The notes: generated by a model from the letters alone, not told the origin. Numbered from the stretch's first letter, positions 10,323 through 21,326 are shown. The stretch is 50,844 nt of DNA from Burkholderiaceae bacterium (GCA_947374315.1 CANCBK010000007.1:1-50844); one strand, 5' to 3'. Program-made: numbers and translations.

Positions 10323-11836
10323 TATCTTGCCTCCCGATCGCGACTACGTAAGCCATCTCGCTTATCCATCGTATTGCTCACTGCTGAAGCAGCACCCGAA
10401 GAAGATGAAGTGACGGCCGCAGGAGTGGGCGTAGAAAACACAGAATTACCGGTAGCGCCACCGACAGTCACAGACCCAGTTGGCGTGCTTGCTTGGGCTG
10501 AGCTAGTGGCGACCTGTGAACTTTCAGCGCTCACCTGCGCAACAAGCTTATCCAAAGGCAAATATAAAAGACTATTATTTTTAGTGGTATCCACCAATAC
10601 CTTAGTTACGTTGTTATACATTTCGCGCATGCTATCGATGTACATCCGATCACGCGTTACGCCTGGAGCTTTTGCGTATTCAACAAAAATTTGCTTAAAG
10701 CGAGCTGCATCACCTTCTGCTGTAGCAACTACTCTGGCTTTATAACCTTCAGCCTCCTGAATCAAGCGTGCTGCACTGCCTTTAGCACGCGGAATGATGT
10801 CATTCGCATATGCCTGTCCTTCGCTCTTGAGACGCTCTTGATCTTGACCAGCCTTAACTGCATCATCAAAAGCAGCTTGCACTTGCTCTGGTGGCTGAAC
10901 ATTTTGAACGGTCACGCTCGTAACGTAGATCCCAGTTTTATAGCTATCTAAAATTTTCTGGATGGAGTTTGCTAAATCAACACCAATCTTTTCACGACCT
11001 TCATAAAGGACGGTATCCATCTTGCTACGAGCCACAATCTCTCGCACCGCCGTTTCCGCTGCCTGAACAACGGCTGCATCGGGATCGCGATTATTGAATA
11101 AATAATCGGTTGGATCTTTTAGGCGGTACTGAACGGCAAAGCGCACATCAATGATGTTTTCATCTTCAGTGAGCATGGAGGAATCTTTTTGATTCGTCGC
11201 TTTAATTAATATAGGGCGCCCCACCTCAACAGATCTCACTCCCGATAAGTTGACAGTTTCTTGCGACTGGATCGGCCAAGGCATATGCCAGTTGATACCA
11301 GGCTTCGCAGTATTGTCATATTTACCGAAGGTAGAGACAACGCCTGCCTGACCCTCTTGAATAATAAAAAATCCACTGCAAATCCAAATCAAAAAGGCGC
11401 CACCAGCTACAAATAGGATCGTTGCCTTGGAGCTAAATGGGTTTGTAAAATTGAAATCGGGCGCACTAGCACCGCCGCCGCCATTTCCACGTTGAGATGG
11501 AGGTGGAATATCAGTGCTATTCGGTTTGCTAGTTGGAGCTGAATTGTTTTGGTTGCCGCTCGCCCCTGGCTTTTTTTTGCCACCAAAAATCCCTGCAATA
11601 CGGTCATTAAAATCACGCCAGAGCTCATCTAGATCGGGTGGTCCATCTTGTTTGCCTGCTTGTGGATTTTTGGGCTGAGTATTTACAGGCCTTTCCGCTT
11701 CTGGACTGCTTGGATTTGATTGTGGAGCTTGATCTTCACCCTGCCCATCTTTGGCATCCTTAGACCCACTGTTTGGCTGGCTACTACCCCAACCTGGATC
11801 ATTGACCGAAAACAGCTCGAGGAATTTACGCGTCAT
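10322..11836 (-). CDS. hflK: FtsH protease modulator HflK
   Basis: HflK is the partner of HflC. The 504-residue product has a long Gly/Pro/Asn/Lys-rich cytoplasmic N terminus (about 1-135), one membrane helix near residue 145 (ILFVAGGAFLIWICSGFF), then the SPFH/band-7 domain with VVSTFGKYDNTAKPGINWHMPWP. It ends in a Ser/Thr/Ala-rich low-complexity tail. It is longer than E. coli HflK (419 residues) at both ends. The ATG at 11836 overlaps the end of hflX by 11 bases. It shares the transcript with hfq, hflX and hflC. Confidence 0.96.
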   Translation of the reverse strand: MTRKFLELFSVNDPGWGSSQPNSGSKDAKDGQGEDQAPQSNPSSPEAERPVNTQPKNPQAGKQDGPPDLDELWRDFNDRIAGIFGGKKKPGASGNQNNSAPTSKPNSTDIPPPSQRGNGGGGASAPDFNFTNPFSSKATILFVAGGAFLIWICSGFFIIQEGQAGVVSTFGKYDNTAKPGINWHMPWPIQSQETVNLSGVRSVEVGRPILIKATNQKDSSMLTEDENIIDVRFAVQYRLKDPTDYLFNNRDPDAAVVQAAETAVREIVARSKMDTVLYEGREKIGVDLANSIQKILDSYKTGIYVTSVTVQNVQPPEQVQAAFDDAVKAGQDQERLKSEGQAYANDIIPRAKGSAARLIQEAEGYKARVVATAEGDAARFKQIFVEYAKAPGVTRDRMYIDSMREMYNNVTKVLVDTTKNNSLLYLPLDKLVAQVSAESSQVATSSAQASTPTGSVTVGGATGNSVFSTPTPAAVTSSSSGAASAVSNTMDKRDGLRSRDREAR

Positions 11837-13127
11837 TAGGTGAATATTTTCGATTGGGAATGGGATTAAATTCAGAAGTCTCTGGTCGTTCGGGTAAAGG
11901 CGCTAAAAACTCGTCTGGGGCCATTTGGGCCTTGGCACGATTCTGCTCGACCCTTATTCTATCAGTCATTTGAGAGCATTCAGCCAGCGCTGAGCGCAAT
12001 AAATCCAAACCCATGCCAGCCTTAGCCGAGAGGAAAACCTGAGTGGGAATCCCCTCGGAATCCCGCAATAGGACCGAACCCTCAGTAAAAGTCTGGGGCA
12101 TTTGGTCAATTTTGTTCATAACCTCAATGCGAGGGATATCATCGGCGCCGATTTCTCGCAACACAGCCTCTACTTCGGCCTTTTGCTCACGGGCAACGGG
12201 GCTACAGGCGTCGATCACATGAAGGATCAGGTCGGCATGAATAGTTTCGTCTAAGGTGGCTCTAAAGGCCTCTACTAGCTGATGCGGTAATTCTCGAATA
12301 AAACCCACGGTATCTGAGACCACAATTGACCCTATACCATCCAAATAGACTTTTCTGGAGGTGGTATCCAGCGTGGCAAATAGTTGGTCGGCAGCATAAG
12401 CCCCCGCATTGGTTAAGGCATTAAATAAGGTTGATTTACCAGCATTCGTATAGCCGACCAAGGAGACGGAAAAAACATCCTTACGGTTTCTGGCTCTTCG
12501 CTGAGTTCTTTGTTGGCGCTGGAGCTTTTCAAGCTCGTTTTCCAGGCGCTTGGCTTTAGTCGCCAGCATCCGACGATCGAGCTCCATCTGAGTTTCACCA
12601 GGGCCACCACGGACGCCAATGCCCCCTCGTTGACGCTCTAAATGGCTCCAAGCGCGCACTAAACGAGACATGCGATAGCGTACTTGGGCCAATTCAACCT
12701 GGGTCTTACCAATATGACTTTGCGCTCTTTGGCTAAAGATATCTAATATTAAGCCTGTACGATCCATGACATGAAAGCCAATATGACGCTCGAGGTTTCG
12801 CTGTTGAGTTGGGGAAAGTGGATGATTGAAGATGGCCAGTTCAGCACCTTGCTCCTCCATCACTTTTTTAACCTCATTGGCCTTACCCGATCCAATAAAC
12901 AATGCTGGATCAGTCCTACCCTTGCGTGCAATCACGCTGGCTATGGGTATAGAGCCGGCGCTATCAGCCAAAAGACTGAGTTCTGCCATGCTATCTGCAA
13001 AATCTTCGCGCCCCGTGTCTACACCCACAAGGACGGCGCGCGCCGCATCTACACCTGTTTTATACAGAGCCAACTTCTTCCGTGCGGAACTCCACTGCAC
13101 GAGCTGGGACGATCGTGGAGATGGCAT
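11826..13127 (-). CDS. hflX: Ribosome-associated GTPase HflX
   Basis: HflX is a GTPase that splits stalled 70S ribosomes under stress. The protein has the N-terminal HflX domain (RAVLVGVD onward), the linker motif [18 protein letters not shown], a P-loop [15 protein letters not shown] (G3) and NKID (G4). The ATG at 13127 lies 68 bases inside hfq in another frame. A TTG at codon 19, close to the hfq stop and preceded by GGAAG, would remove most of that overlap and still keep the whole conserved domain, so the true start is uncertain. The gene sits in the usual hfq-hflX-hflK order. Confidence 0.93.
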   Translation of the reverse strand: MPSPRSSQLVQWSSARKKLALYKTGVDAARAVLVGVDTGREDFADSMAELSLLADSAGSIPIASVIARKGRTDPALFIGSGKANEVKKVMEEQGAELAIFNHPLSPTQQRNLERHIGFHVMDRTGLILDIFSQRAQSHIGKTQVELAQVRYRMSRLVRAWSHLERQRGGIGVRGGPGETQMELDRRMLATKAKRLENELEKLQRQQRTQRRARNRKDVFSVSLVGYTNAGKSTLFNALTNAGAYAADQLFATLDTTSRKVYLDGIGSIVVSDTVGFIRELPHQLVEAFRATLDETIHADLILHVIDACSPVAREQKAEVEAVLREIGADDIPRIEVMNKIDQMPQTFTEGSVLLRDSEGIPTQVFLSAKAGMGLDLLRSALAECSQMTDRIRVEQNRAKAQMAPDEFLAPLPERPETSEFNPIPNRKYSPNDA

Positions 13128-13302
13128 GCTTGTAAACCATTTGTGTTACGGTATTGCGCAACAAAACTACATATTGATCGAAGGATTCAATATTGCCTTG
13201 CAACTTGATGCCGTTTACAAGATAGATCGAAACAGGGACATGCTCTTTGCGCAAGGCATTGAGAAAAGGATCCTGTAGTAATTGGATTTTGCTGTTATTC
13301 AT
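13060..13302 (-). CDS. hfq: RNA chaperone Hfq
   Basis: Hfq is the hexameric Sm-like protein that pairs small RNAs with their mRNA targets. The 80 residues cover the complete Sm fold: [27 protein letters not shown] (Sm1) and [12 protein letters not shown] (Sm2), with Gln8-like and Lys/His residues of the RNA-binding faces retained. The C-terminal tail is short (about 10 residues), as in other betaproteobacteria and unlike the long E. coli tail. The ATG at 13302 follows AGGGAG. A 162-base gap separates it from der, so it probably has its own promoter in addition to read-through. Confidence 0.97.
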   Translation of the reverse strand: MNNSKIQLLQDPFLNALRKEHVPVSIYLVNGIKLQGNIESFDQYVVLLRNTVTQMVYKHAISTIVPARAVEFRTEEVGSV

Positions 13303-13464
13303 ACTGCTCCCTAATGGATTTTTCTTAGCTTTTTAATTTATGGAGTCTTGCTTTTTTAATTTAATAATCAACCGATACCCACCCTTGACATAAGGGGTCT
13401 GATTTATAAAAATCAAGCCCTTTATCTCAAACATTTCTAAAACTTTAACGCTGTTTAAGACTTT

Positions 13465-14829
13465 TTACTTCTTTTTCCCTTTTTTGCCTTTGTCCGCATC
13501 AACGTACGGGTTTTTAGCGGTATTCATCTGAATGCGTAAAGGGGTGCCACGCAATTTAAAGACTTCTCTAAAACGACCTTCCAAGTAACGCTTATAACTA
13601 TCGGTAACGCCACTTAAGGATGTTCCATGAATCACCACAATTGGAGGATTCATACCCCCTTGATGTGCGTAGCGTAATTTTGGACGACCCATACCCACAC
13701 GTTTAGGCTGCTGATGTTCGATCGCCTCTTGCAAGATGCGGGTTAATTTGGGTGTTGGCAATTTCGCCATAGCTGCGGCATAAGCTAGATCCACATCTTT
13801 AAAGAGCTCTTTCAAGCCAGTACCCTTAATAGCGGAGATCGGATGCACATTCGCAAAGTCGAGGAAGCGCAGTTTTTGAGCAATCTCCAAACGAGCGCGT
13901 TCTTTAACGTAGGCATCCAAACCATCCCACTTATTAACGGCAACTACTAGCGCACGCCCTGCTTCAACAATGAATCCGGCGATATGGGCATCTTGCTCTG
14001 AAATATCTTGTTGAGCATCTAGCATCAAAATCACGACATTACAGTCCGCAATCGCCTGCAAAGTCTTGACGACAGAGAACTTCTCAATTGCTTCAAATAC
14101 TTTTCCGCGGCGACGTAATCCGGCGGTATCAATCAGGATGTATGGCTTGCCATTGCGCTCAAACGGAACTTCAATGGCATCGCGCGTAGTACCAGGCATA
14201 TCAAACGCAATGACTCGCTCTTCACCGATTAACTTATTAATCAGTGTTGACTTGCCTACGTTTGGACGACCAACTACTGCAATCTTCATTGGGCGATTTG
14301 GATCATCTGGTTCGCCCTCTGGTTCTGGCTCAGGAATCCCTAGGGAATCCAAGGCATCATCGATCAATCCACGCACACCATCGCCATGCGCTGATGAGAT
14401 CGGAAACGGCTCACCGAGGCCAAGTTCGTGGAAATCGGCGGTCACAACACCAGCCTGCATGCCTTCAGTTTTGTTTACCGCCAAGATTACTGGTCTGCCA
14501 GTCTTGCGCAAAAAATCAGCAATCACGCGATCTTGCGGCGCCATGCCTAAGCGACCATCAACCAAGAAAATAATGATGTCAGATTCGGCAACCGCTTGCT
14601 TGGTTTGCTTGGCCATTTCAGCAACGATGCCAGTCTTGGCTACAGGCTCAAAACCGCCAGTGTCGACGCAAATAAATGCACGTTCACCAATGCGGCCTTT
14701 GCCGTAGTGACGATCTCGAGTCAGACCCGAGAAATCCGCCACCAAAGCGTCTCGTGAACGCGTTAAGCGGTTAAAGAGTGTCGATTTACCAACGTTAGGT
14801 CGGCCGACAATAGTAATTACTGGATTCAT
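13465..14829 (-). CDS. der: Ribosome biogenesis GTPase Der (EngA)
   Basis: Der is an essential GTPase for 50S subunit maturation. The 454-residue protein has two tandem G domains, each opening with GRPNVGKST (near residues 8 and 187). Both carry DTGG/DTAG G3 motifs and NKTE/NKWD G4 motifs, followed by a C-terminal KH-like domain and a lysine-rich tail (KGKKGKKK). The start [12 protein letters not shown] is standard for the family. The ATG overlaps the bamB stop by four bases (ATGA), consistent with translational coupling in the yfgM-bamB-der unit. Confidence 0.97.
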   Translation of the reverse strand: MNPVITIVGRPNVGKSTLFNRLTRSRDALVADFSGLTRDRHYGKGRIGERAFICVDTGGFEPVAKTGIVAEMAKQTKQAVAESDIIIFLVDGRLGMAPQDRVIADFLRKTGRPVILAVNKTEGMQAGVVTADFHELGLGEPFPISSAHGDGVRGLIDDALDSLGIPEPEPEGEPDDPNRPMKIAVVGRPNVGKSTLINKLIGEERVIAFDMPGTTRDAIEVPFERNGKPYILIDTAGLRRRGKVFEAIEKFSVVKTLQAIADCNVVILMLDAQQDISEQDAHIAGFIVEAGRALVVAVNKWDGLDAYVKERARLEIAQKLRFLDFANVHPISAIKGTGLKELFKDVDLAYAAAMAKLPTPKLTRILQEAIEHQQPKRVGMGRPKLRYAHQGGMNPPIVVIHGTSLSGVTDSYKRYLEGRFREVFKLRGTPLRIQMNTAKNPYVDADKGKKGKKK

Positions 14830-15980
14830 TTTGGACTGTACGCCGCTAGTTTTCCACCTTGAGATTGAATCAAGATGAGGCCGTTCACCGCAATCGGTGC
14901 GGCAGTGATTGGACTGCTGTCATGACGAATGCGTGCTAGCATTTCGCCGTTCGCTTGTGAGAGTGCATGCACATAACCCTGCGCATCACCTACGAGTAAA
15001 ACTTTACCAACCGCTGTAGGCTCACCAACATCTCTAAACGTCAGTTGAGTATTTTCCCAAACCTGAGATCCATCTTTGACTGCAAATGCAGTGACATAAG
15101 ATTTTTCATTGGATGAGAAAACCATATCAGGACTTTGTGCAGTGCCGGTATAGCTGGAATAATCTTTAAACCACAATAGGTTTCCCGTACGGGCTTGGCC
15201 ACAACCGATGCGGCCCTGGTAAGAAACTGCGCAGATGATGTCGCCTTCCATGCTCGGCTTTGCCGTCACATCATTCAAGCGCTCAATCTCAGAGAAACCT
15301 TTTGGAAAGGAAACTGGCGTCTCCCAGACTAGACCTCCATTAGCGATGGCAATCATACCAAAGCGTCCACCAGAAAAGCCAGTCACGATTACTTCATTAC
15401 CAATTGGCAACATGCCGTAACCCACCCGCAACGACAAAGCAGATTGTTGGCGCTGATAGGTCCATTTACGAGCGCCGGTTTTCGCATCAAAGGCGACAAA
15501 GCGGTTATCCAGCGCACGAATAATTACAACGCCACCTGCCACTACAGGCTCAGACAAAACCTCGCTACCAACACTGACATTCCAGATCGGCTTTCCCGCA
15601 TCATCATAGGCATAGACTGCGCCTTTAGTAGTGACAACCGCCGTTGTTTGCCCGTCAGAACCCGGACCAATAGACAAGGTATCCGGTACTGAAACTGCCC
15701 AGATTTTTTCACCAGTACGTAAATCAATCTTCGTCAACTTACCACCGTGGGATGCAGCATAAACAGCATCACCCGACACCGCTGGATGAAAGTTAAACGA
15801 TTCAGAAGAGCCCACACTCGTTGACCAAACTGGCGCCAAGTCAAATTGATTGCTCACAGCTACAAGCTCAGCAGGCTTGCGCACTCGTGAGCCACCAGAG
15901 CAGGCCACTAAAGCGACCACAGCAGAGCCGATCAGCAAGCTCGCTATTACTTGTTTTGCTACATGCTTGTAGTTAACCAT
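14826..15980 (-). CDS. bamB: Outer membrane assembly lipoprotein BamB
   Basis: BamB is the beta-propeller lipoprotein of the BAM complex, which inserts beta-barrel proteins into the outer membrane. The 384 residues start with a lipoprotein signal ending in LVAC (Cys27) and continue as PQQ-type repeats with recurring motifs such as [23 protein letters not shown] and GSQVWENT. The C-terminal [10 protein letters not shown] is typical. It lies 2 bases after the yfgM-like gene and overlaps der by four bases, as in the conserved operon of related bacteria. Confidence 0.94.
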   Translation of the reverse strand: MVNYKHVAKQVIASLLIGSAVVALVACSGGSRVRKPAELVAVSNQFDLAPVWSTSVGSSESFNFHPAVSGDAVYAASHGGKLTKIDLRTGEKIWAVSVPDTLSIGPGSDGQTTAVVTTKGAVYAYDDAGKPIWNVSVGSEVLSEPVVAGGVVIIRALDNRFVAFDAKTGARKWTYQRQQSALSLRVGYGMLPIGNEVIVTGFSGGRFGMIAIANGGLVWETPVSFPKGFSEIERLNDVTAKPSMEGDIICAVSYQGRIGCGQARTGNLLWFKDYSSYTGTAQSPDMVFSSNEKSYVTAFAVKDGSQVWENTQLTFRDVGEPTAVGKVLLVGDAQGYVHALSQANGEMLARIRHDSSPITAAPIAVNGLILIQSQGGKLAAYSPK

Positions 15981-15982
15981 TA

Positions 15983-16639
15983 CTAAGAAACTCCTCCAAC
16001 AGCATCTAATTTAACTTTCAAGAGACGACGCGCCTCCTCAGGGAATTCCTTTGTTTGATTGAGTTGGTTCCAAGCAGCTTCATAACTCTTACGGGCCTCA
16101 GTAGTATTCTTTTGCTCCAAATACCAATCACCTCGACGCTCGATCCATAGGGCCTCAAACCCGGCAACCGGCTTTTCTTTGAGAATGTCGTCCGCTTCCG
16201 CAAGATCTTTTTGAGATCCCTGCTCGATCAACTGCGCTGTCAAACGCAATTTAGCCAAAGCCAAATACCCTTTGTCAGATGAATTCTTGGCGGCCCAGCG
16301 CAAATAATCCATGGACTTAGCCGAATCACCCGCATCAGAGCTAATCTTTGCCGCTACTAAACTCGACATCGCGGCATAAGGCGTACCTGAGAACTGTTTT
16401 TGCAAATCATCGGCAGCTCGCAAGGTTTGATCCTTATCGCCTTTACCAATGGCAGTCACCATGGTTTCGTATAACTGCGATGCAGAGGCGGCTTGGCTAG
16501 TGCGCCACCACTGATAACCACTATAGGCTGCATAAGCAAATAAGGCAGCAGTCGCGACACCAGTAATAACGTTGCGATACTTTTGCCAGAAAGCTTTAAA
16601 TTGATCTAATTGTTCTTGTTCTTCTAGGTCTAAAGGCAT
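15983..16639 (-). CDS. YfgM-like membrane TPR protein
   Basis: The 218-residue protein has a short cytoplasmic N terminus (LDLEEQEQLDQFKAFW), one membrane helix at about 23-43 and a periplasmic region of helical TPR-like repeats (AAKISSDAGDSAKSMDYLRWAAKN). This is the architecture of YfgM, which works with the SecYEG-PpiD chaperone network in E. coli. Its place between hisS and bamB is the same as in other proteobacteria. The start ATG at 16639 gives the expected length (E. coli: 206). Confidence 0.88.
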   Translation of the reverse strand: MPLDLEEQEQLDQFKAFWQKYRNVITGVATAALFAYAAYSGYQWWRTSQAASASQLYETMVTAIGKGDKDQTLRAADDLQKQFSGTPYAAMSSLVAAKISSDAGDSAKSMDYLRWAAKNSSDKGYLALAKLRLTAQLIEQGSQKDLAEADDILKEKPVAGFEALWIERRGDWYLEQKNTTEARKSYEAAWNQLNQTKEFPEEARRLLKVKLDAVGGVS

Positions 16640-16696
16640 GTCAATCCAAGCTATATAAGGTAATTAAATACGACTTTAATAATGAATAGAGTCATT

Positions 16697-18025
16697 CTAT
16701 TCTGTGGCGCCCACGATGGCATCAATTACTGCCTCTACAACGCTATCTAATGCAACCGCTTTTTGCTCGCCGCTCGTCCGCAAATCCTTCAATTGGGCCT
16801 CATTCTTGGCCAATTCATCTGGCCCAATAATGACGGCATAGGCTGCCCCACTGGCATCAGCCTTCTTCATTTGGGACTTAAAGCTGGCAGATTGACCGTC
16901 CGGTGGACAGAACAACATGACATCAATGCCAGCGCTGCGCAGGCGTTCCGCAATAATCATGGCTGATGCGAGAGTTTCTCCACTCTGATGGAGTACAAAC
17001 ACATCGCATTTCGCCTGAGGCTCCGGCAATGAGCCGGAAACCTTCATTAATTCCAATACCCGCTCCATACCCATTGCCCAACCACAGGCGGGAGCGGCTT
17101 TGCCACCCATACGCTCGATTAAGGGATCGTAACGACCGCCGCCAGCGATAGTGCCCTGCGCACCCAATTCCTCGGTAATCCACTCAAATACGGTCAGGTT
17201 GTAGTAATCCAGGCCACGCACTAAGCGCGGGTTAATCTTGCAAGGGATGTTATTCGCCTTGAGTAACGCCTGTACAGCCTCAAAATGCATCAGCGACTCT
17301 TCACCCAAAAAATCCAACAACTTAGGGGCACCCTCAATGAGCTCTTGCATTGCTGGATTTTTAGAATCAAGGATGCGCAGAGGATTCGTCACCAAGCGAC
17401 GTTGTGAGTCCTCATCGAGCTGTTCGGCATTCTGTTCAAAGTAAGCAACCAAGGCGGCGCGGTGCTGAGCACGCTCGTTGGACTGACCTAAAGAATTAAT
17501 CTCTAATCGTACGCCTTGGAGACCGAGCTCATCCCACAGGCGCTGCCCCATCAAAATGATTTCTGCATCAATGTCCGGACCAGCAAAGCCAAGTGCCTCG
17601 ATACCAAATTGATGAAATTGGCGATAGCGGCCACGTTGTGGACGCTCATGACGGAACATCGGCCCCGTGTACCAAAGACGCTTAGGCCCCTCGTACAGCA
17701 AATTATTCTCAACAACAGAACGCACTAAAGCAGCGGTACCTTCGGGACGTAATGTGAGCTGCTCACCATTAAGGCGATCTTCAAAGGAATACATTTCCTT
17801 TTCAACAATATCAGTTACCTCACCAATGCCGCGCTGAAAGACTGCTGTCGCTTCCACAATTGGTGTGCGTAAAAACTCATAACCATAAGCACGAGTGAGG
17901 TCACGCAAAACATGCTCAAGATGCGTCCACTGCGCAGCGTCGGCCGGCAAGAGATCATTCATGCCGCGAACGCCATTAATTTTTTGGATCTTTTGTTCTT
18001 TTGCTGGGTTTACCTGGTCAGTCAT
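16697..18025 (-). CDS. hisS: Histidyl-tRNA synthetase
   Basis: HisS charges tRNA-His. The 442-residue class II synthetase shows motif 2 as [13 protein letters not shown], the histidine-binding loops [15 protein letters not shown] and [15 protein letters not shown], and motif 3 [17 protein letters not shown]-terminal anticodon-binding domain begins near CDVFVLHQS. The N terminus has about 15 extra residues before the family core [13 protein letters not shown]. It lies between ispG and the yfgM-like gene in the usual order. Confidence 0.97.
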   Translation of the reverse strand: MTDQVNPAKEQKIQKINGVRGMNDLLPADAAQWTHLEHVLRDLTRAYGYEFLRTPIVEATAVFQRGIGEVTDIVEKEMYSFEDRLNGEQLTLRPEGTAALVRSVVENNLLYEGPKRLWYTGPMFRHERPQRGRYRQFHQFGIEALGFAGPDIDAEIILMGQRLWDELGLQGVRLEINSLGQSNERAQHRAALVAYFEQNAEQLDEDSQRRLVTNPLRILDSKNPAMQELIEGAPKLLDFLGEESLMHFEAVQALLKANNIPCKINPRLVRGLDYYNLTVFEWITEELGAQGTIAGGGRYDPLIERMGGKAAPACGWAMGMERVLELMKVSGSLPEPQAKCDVFVLHQSGETLASAMIIAERLRSAGIDVMLFCPPDGQSASFKSQMKKADASGAAYAVIIGPDELAKNEAQLKDLRTSGEQKAVALDSVVEAVIDAIVGATE

Positions 18026-18083
18026 GATGTGCGTTTATATTTTTATTGATTCTGATTTTTTATTGTTATTTTTTATTACTCTT

Positions 18084-19352
18084 TTACTTCGACGCGTAAT
18101 TCTTCCTCACATACTCATCGACAATTACCTGAAAATCCTGGGCAATATTGTCGCCACGCAAAGTCTTTACTTTTACACCATCAACAAATACTGGGGCCGA
18201 CGGTGTTTCTCCAGTTCCGGGTAATGAGATGCCAATATTGGCATGCTTGCTTTCACCGGGGCCGTTGACAATACAACCCATCACCGCCACATTCATGGCC
18301 TCGACACCGGGATGGGTTTTCTTCCATACCGGCATTTGTTGTCGCAAGTAAGACTGAATGTTGGCGGCTAACTCTTGGAAGGTGGTGCTGGTAGTTCTTC
18401 CGCAACCAGGACAAGCAATCACCATCGGCGTGAAATTTCGCAAGCCCATAGTCTGCAAAATCTCTTGGGCAACAATCACTTCATTCTCACGTGGCGCACC
18501 TGGATCAGGGGTTAAGGACACGCGAATAGTGTCACCGATTCCCTCTTGCAATAGGATACTCATTGCCGCAGTTGAAGACACAATTCCCTTGCTACCCATC
18601 CCCGCCTCGGTCAAGCCTAAATGCAAAGGGTAATCAGAGCGGCGCGAGAGGTCGCGATAAACAGCTACTAAATCTTGCACATTACTGACTTTGCATGACA
18701 ATAAGATTTGGTTGGGATTCATACCAAATTCCACTGCTTTTTCTGCGGACTGTAATGCCGACTGAATCAAGGCCTCAATCATCACTTCTTGTGCAGTCTT
18801 TGGAACTGCTAATGCGGCATTGCTATCCATAATATCGGCGAGCAGGTCTTGGTCAAGACTGCCCCAGTTCACGCCAATCCGAATAGGCTTGTCATACTTG
18901 CAAGCTGCCTCAATCATTTGCGCAAACTGTAGGTCGCGTTTAGCACCCTTACCCACATTACCTGGATTAATGCGGTATTTGGATAAAGACCTTGCACACT
19001 CGGGGTAGTCATTCAACAAAGTATGACCGTTGTAGTGAAAGTCGCCAATCAAGGGAACCAACACATCCATCTTATCTAACTGCTCGCGAATGAATGGCAC
19101 TGCGGCAGCCGCCGCCGGTGTATCAACTGTAATGCGCACCATCTCTGATCCAGCGCGAGCCAATTCTTTTACCTGAATGGCTGTGCCAACTGCATCGGCA
19201 GTATCAGTATTGGTCATTGACTGCACACGCACCGGCGCATCTCCGCCAACGGTAATGATGTTCGTTTTCCAGGCGACAATGACTTGACGCGTCGCACACT
19301 TAGGCCTTGGGCCTAAGGGCAGTTTTGGAAGGCTGTTAGATAGATTGCTCAT
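18084..19352 (-). CDS. ispG: 4-hydroxy-3-methylbut-2-enyl diphosphate synthase IspG
   Basis: IspG is the iron-sulfur enzyme of the penultimate step of the MEP isoprenoid pathway. The 422-residue protein has the N-terminal TIM barrel ([11 protein letters not shown]) and the C-terminal cluster-binding region with CPGCGRT and GCIVNGPGE, whose three Cys and the Glu coordinate the 4Fe-4S cluster. An internal insertion relative to E. coli (372 residues) is usual in betaproteobacteria. It starts only 18 bases after rlmN; in many relatives pilF and rodZ lie between these two genes. Confidence 0.96.
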   Translation of the reverse strand: MSNLSNSLPKLPLGPRPKCATRQVIVAWKTNIITVGGDAPVRVQSMTNTDTADAVGTAIQVKELARAGSEMVRITVDTPAAAAAVPFIREQLDKMDVLVPLIGDFHYNGHTLLNDYPECARSLSKYRINPGNVGKGAKRDLQFAQMIEAACKYDKPIRIGVNWGSLDQDLLADIMDSNAALAVPKTAQEVMIEALIQSALQSAEKAVEFGMNPNQILLSCKVSNVQDLVAVYRDLSRRSDYPLHLGLTEAGMGSKGIVSSTAAMSILLQEGIGDTIRVSLTPDPGAPRENEVIVAQEILQTMGLRNFTPMVIACPGCGRTTSTTFQELAANIQSYLRQQMPVWKKTHPGVEAMNVAVMGCIVNGPGESKHANIGISLPGTGETPSAPVFVDGVKVKTLRGDNIAQDFQVIVDEYVRKNYASK

Positions 19353-19370
19353 TAGACTTCACTAATTAAA

Positions 19371-20603
19371 TCAGTGATCTAATCTTTTGAGCCACTGCAC
19401 TGGGTGCTCGGCTTGATATTCTGAATCATCCTCATCCTCTTGCTCTTGCTCTTGATCTTCGTGAACAATTTTTGCATCGTGGACTGCACGCTCACGTACT
19501 CTTGTGCGATCCACCACATCACCCGCTAGTTGACCGCAAGCTGCAGCAATATCATCCCCACGGGTTTTGCGAACAGTTGCCACCATGCCTGCATCTAACA
19601 AGATACTCGCAAACGCATGTACTCGTTGTGCTGATGAACGCTTTAATCCAGACTCAGGGAAAGGATTAAATGGAATAAGATTTACCTTGCACTTAATGCT
19701 TGCCAATAAGCGAACCAACTCTTTTGCTTGAATGTCAGAGTCATTCACGCCGTCAAGCATGCAATATTCAAAAGTTAAGAAATCCCTTGGAGCAAAAGGC
19801 AGATACCGCTCGCACGCGGCAAGCAACTCTCTTAACGGGTATTTCACATTGAGAGGAACGAGCTGATCGCGTAATTTATCGTTTGGCGCATGCAACGAGA
19901 CGGCCAATGCCACAGGGCAATCTTGGGCCAGACGATCAATCATCGGAACCACGCCGGATGTAGAAACGGTTACACGACGGCGTGATAAACCATACGCCCT
20001 ATCATCCAACATTAAACGTAAGGCAGTAACAACATTGTCATAGTTGAGCAATGGCTCGCCCATGCCCATTAAGACTACATTAGAGATCACGCGGCCGGTA
20101 TGTTCCCAGCCCGGGGTTGGATATTCTTCGATACGACGAATCGCATTAGGATCATTGCGAAGCAAGTGCTCGGCAAACCACAGTTGGCCAATGATTTCAC
20201 CAGAAGTGAGATTGCGCGAGAATCCTTGATGCCCTGTTGAGCAAAAACGACAATTCACTGCGCAGCCAGCCTGAGATGAAATACATAAGGTACCGCGACC
20301 ATCTTCAGGAATAAATACAGACTCCACAGCATTACCAGCCCCAACATCGAGCAACCATTTACGGGTGCCATCTGCTGCATGCTCATCTTTAATGACTGGG
20401 AGTGCTACCACCTCAGCTTTATCGAGCAGAGTTGCTCTAAAACTTTTAGCTAGATCACTCATGTCGTTAATATTGGAAACACCGCGTTGATGTATCCACT
20501 GCATGAGCTGCTTTGCCCTAAAGGGTTTTTCATTCAACCCCGCGACATATGCTGCCATTTGGTCAGCATCAAAATCTAAGAGATTTACGCGCGGGGAGGT
20601 CAA
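19371..20603 (-). CDS. rlmN: Dual-specificity rRNA/tRNA methyltransferase RlmN
   Basis: RlmN is a radical-SAM enzyme that methylates C2 of A2503 in 23S rRNA and A37 in some tRNAs. The radical-SAM cysteines are Cys114, Cys118 and Cys121 (CAVNCRFC). The methyl-carrying cysteine is Cys356 in the motif ending AAACGQLAG. The product (410 residues) has an unusual C-terminal tail of about 45 residues, highly acidic ([12 protein letters not shown]), encoded in part by a hexanucleotide repeat. It lies between ndk and ispG as in related genomes. Confidence 0.96.
   Translation of the reverse strand: MTSPRVNLLDFDADQMAAYVAGLNEKPFRAKQLMQWIHQRGVSNINDMSDLAKSFRATLLDKAEVVALPVIKDEHAADGTRKWLLDVGAGNAVESVFIPEDGRGTLCISSQAGCAVNCRFCSTGHQGFSRNLTSGEIIGQLWFAEHLLRNDPNAIRRIEEYPTPGWEHTGRVISNVVLMGMGEPLLNYDNVVTALRLMLDDRAYGLSRRRVTVSTSGVVPMIDRLAQDCPVALAVSLHAPNDKLRDQLVPLNVKYPLRELLAACERYLPFAPRDFLTFEYCMLDGVNDSDIQAKELVRLLASIKCKVNLIPFNPFPESGLKRSSAQRVHAFASILLDAGMVATVRKTRGDDIAAACGQLAGDVVDRTRVRERAVHDAKIVHEDQEQEQEDEDDSEYQAEHPVQWLKRLDH
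19437..19454 (-). repeat. CTCTTG hexamer repeat in rlmN tail
   Basis: Three perfect tandem CTCTTG units (plus strand) encode Gln-Glu pairs in the acidic C-terminal tail of RlmN. The repeat keeps the frame when units are gained or lost. Confidence 0.8.
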
Positions 20604-20649
20604 TGCGCCTACTTATAAATTAAATAGGTTGATCGTCAGCAACCGTTGA

Positions 20650-21075
20650 TTAACGATTGAAAACATTCATGCCAGCGAAGAAGAATGCCACTTCAACAGC
20701 AGCAGTTTCAGGAGCATCAGATCCATGAACAGCATTCGCATCGATGCTGTCTGCAAAGTCAGCGCGAATAGTTCCGGCATCGGCTTTCTTAGGGTCTGTA
20801 GCACCCATCAAATCACGGTTCTTAGCAATCGCGCCTTCGCCTTCCAACACCTGAATCATGACAGGGCCAGAAATCATGAAGCTCACCAAGTCTTTGAAGA
20901 AAGGGCGTGCAGCGTGAACAGCATAAAACTGCTCAGCTTCAGCTTGTGACAGATGTGCCATTCTGGAAGCAATAATCTTCAAACCAGCAGATTCAAAACG
21001 ATCATAAATTTTGCCAATAACGTTTTTGGCAACTGCATCAGGTTTGATAATAGAAAGGGTGCGTTCAATAGCCAT
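20650..21075 (-). CDS. ndk: Nucleoside diphosphate kinase
   Basis: Ndk balances NTP and dNTP pools by phosphate transfer through a histidine. The 141-residue protein starts [15 protein letters not shown], has the active-site His117 in NAVHGSD and the usual ATDPKKA loop, and matches the family length. The start is ATG 21075, preceded by CTGGAG at six bases; an in-frame upstream ATG adds eight residues that do not fit the family. It is the first gene of the ndk-rlmN-ispG row. Its leader is about 105 bases if the TATAAT at 21188-21193 is used. Confidence 0.97.
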   Translation of the reverse strand: MAIERTLSIIKPDAVAKNVIGKIYDRFESAGLKIIASRMAHLSQAEAEQFYAVHAARPFFKDLVSFMISGPVMIQVLEGEGAIAKNRDLMGATDPKKADAGTIRADFADSIDANAVHGSDAPETAAVEVAFFFAGMNVFNR

Positions 21076-21187
21076 GCAAAACTCCAGTAGTAATTTCAAA
21101 GATTTAAGCTGAATTGGCGTTTAAGTAGACTCAAAGAGGACTTCCTCCCCGCTCACTACAATGCACTAGGAATTCAGCGACCCCCGA

Positions 21188-21193
21188 ATTATA
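21188..21193 (-). promoter_or_regulatory. Putative -10 box of ndk
   Basis: A perfect TATAAT on the minus strand is preceded directly by TG. No strong -35 is seen at 17 bases. The predicted start near 21181 would give a leader of about 105 bases. Confidence 0.45.
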
Positions 21194-21320
21194 CATCCTC
21201 TGACCGTGTTTACCCTGATCTAGGTGTAGCTAAGCCATTGAATTTACAGGGCATAACCCTTCAGCCTGTAGTCTTTTTCCCTGTATTTTGAAATGGGGCT
21301 TGATATAAGATCCTTTTGTC

Positions 21321-21326
21321 TATACT
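21321..21326 (+). promoter_or_regulatory. Putative -10 box of YccA-type gene
   Basis: TATACT lies 17 bases after GCTTGA, a partial -35, and about 55 bases before the start codon at 21381. Confidence 0.4.

Noticed and set aside
13330..13440. 33-codon minus-strand frame (MFEIKGLIFINQ start) between der and hfq
   Set aside because: No ribosome binding site before its ATG and low-complexity Lys/Ile content; most likely chance in an AT-rich leader.
21131..21160. GGGGAGGAAGTCC resembling the RNase P RNA motif GAGGAAAGTCC
   Set aside because: One base is missing and the other conserved blocks of rnpB are absent; the gap is also too short for it.
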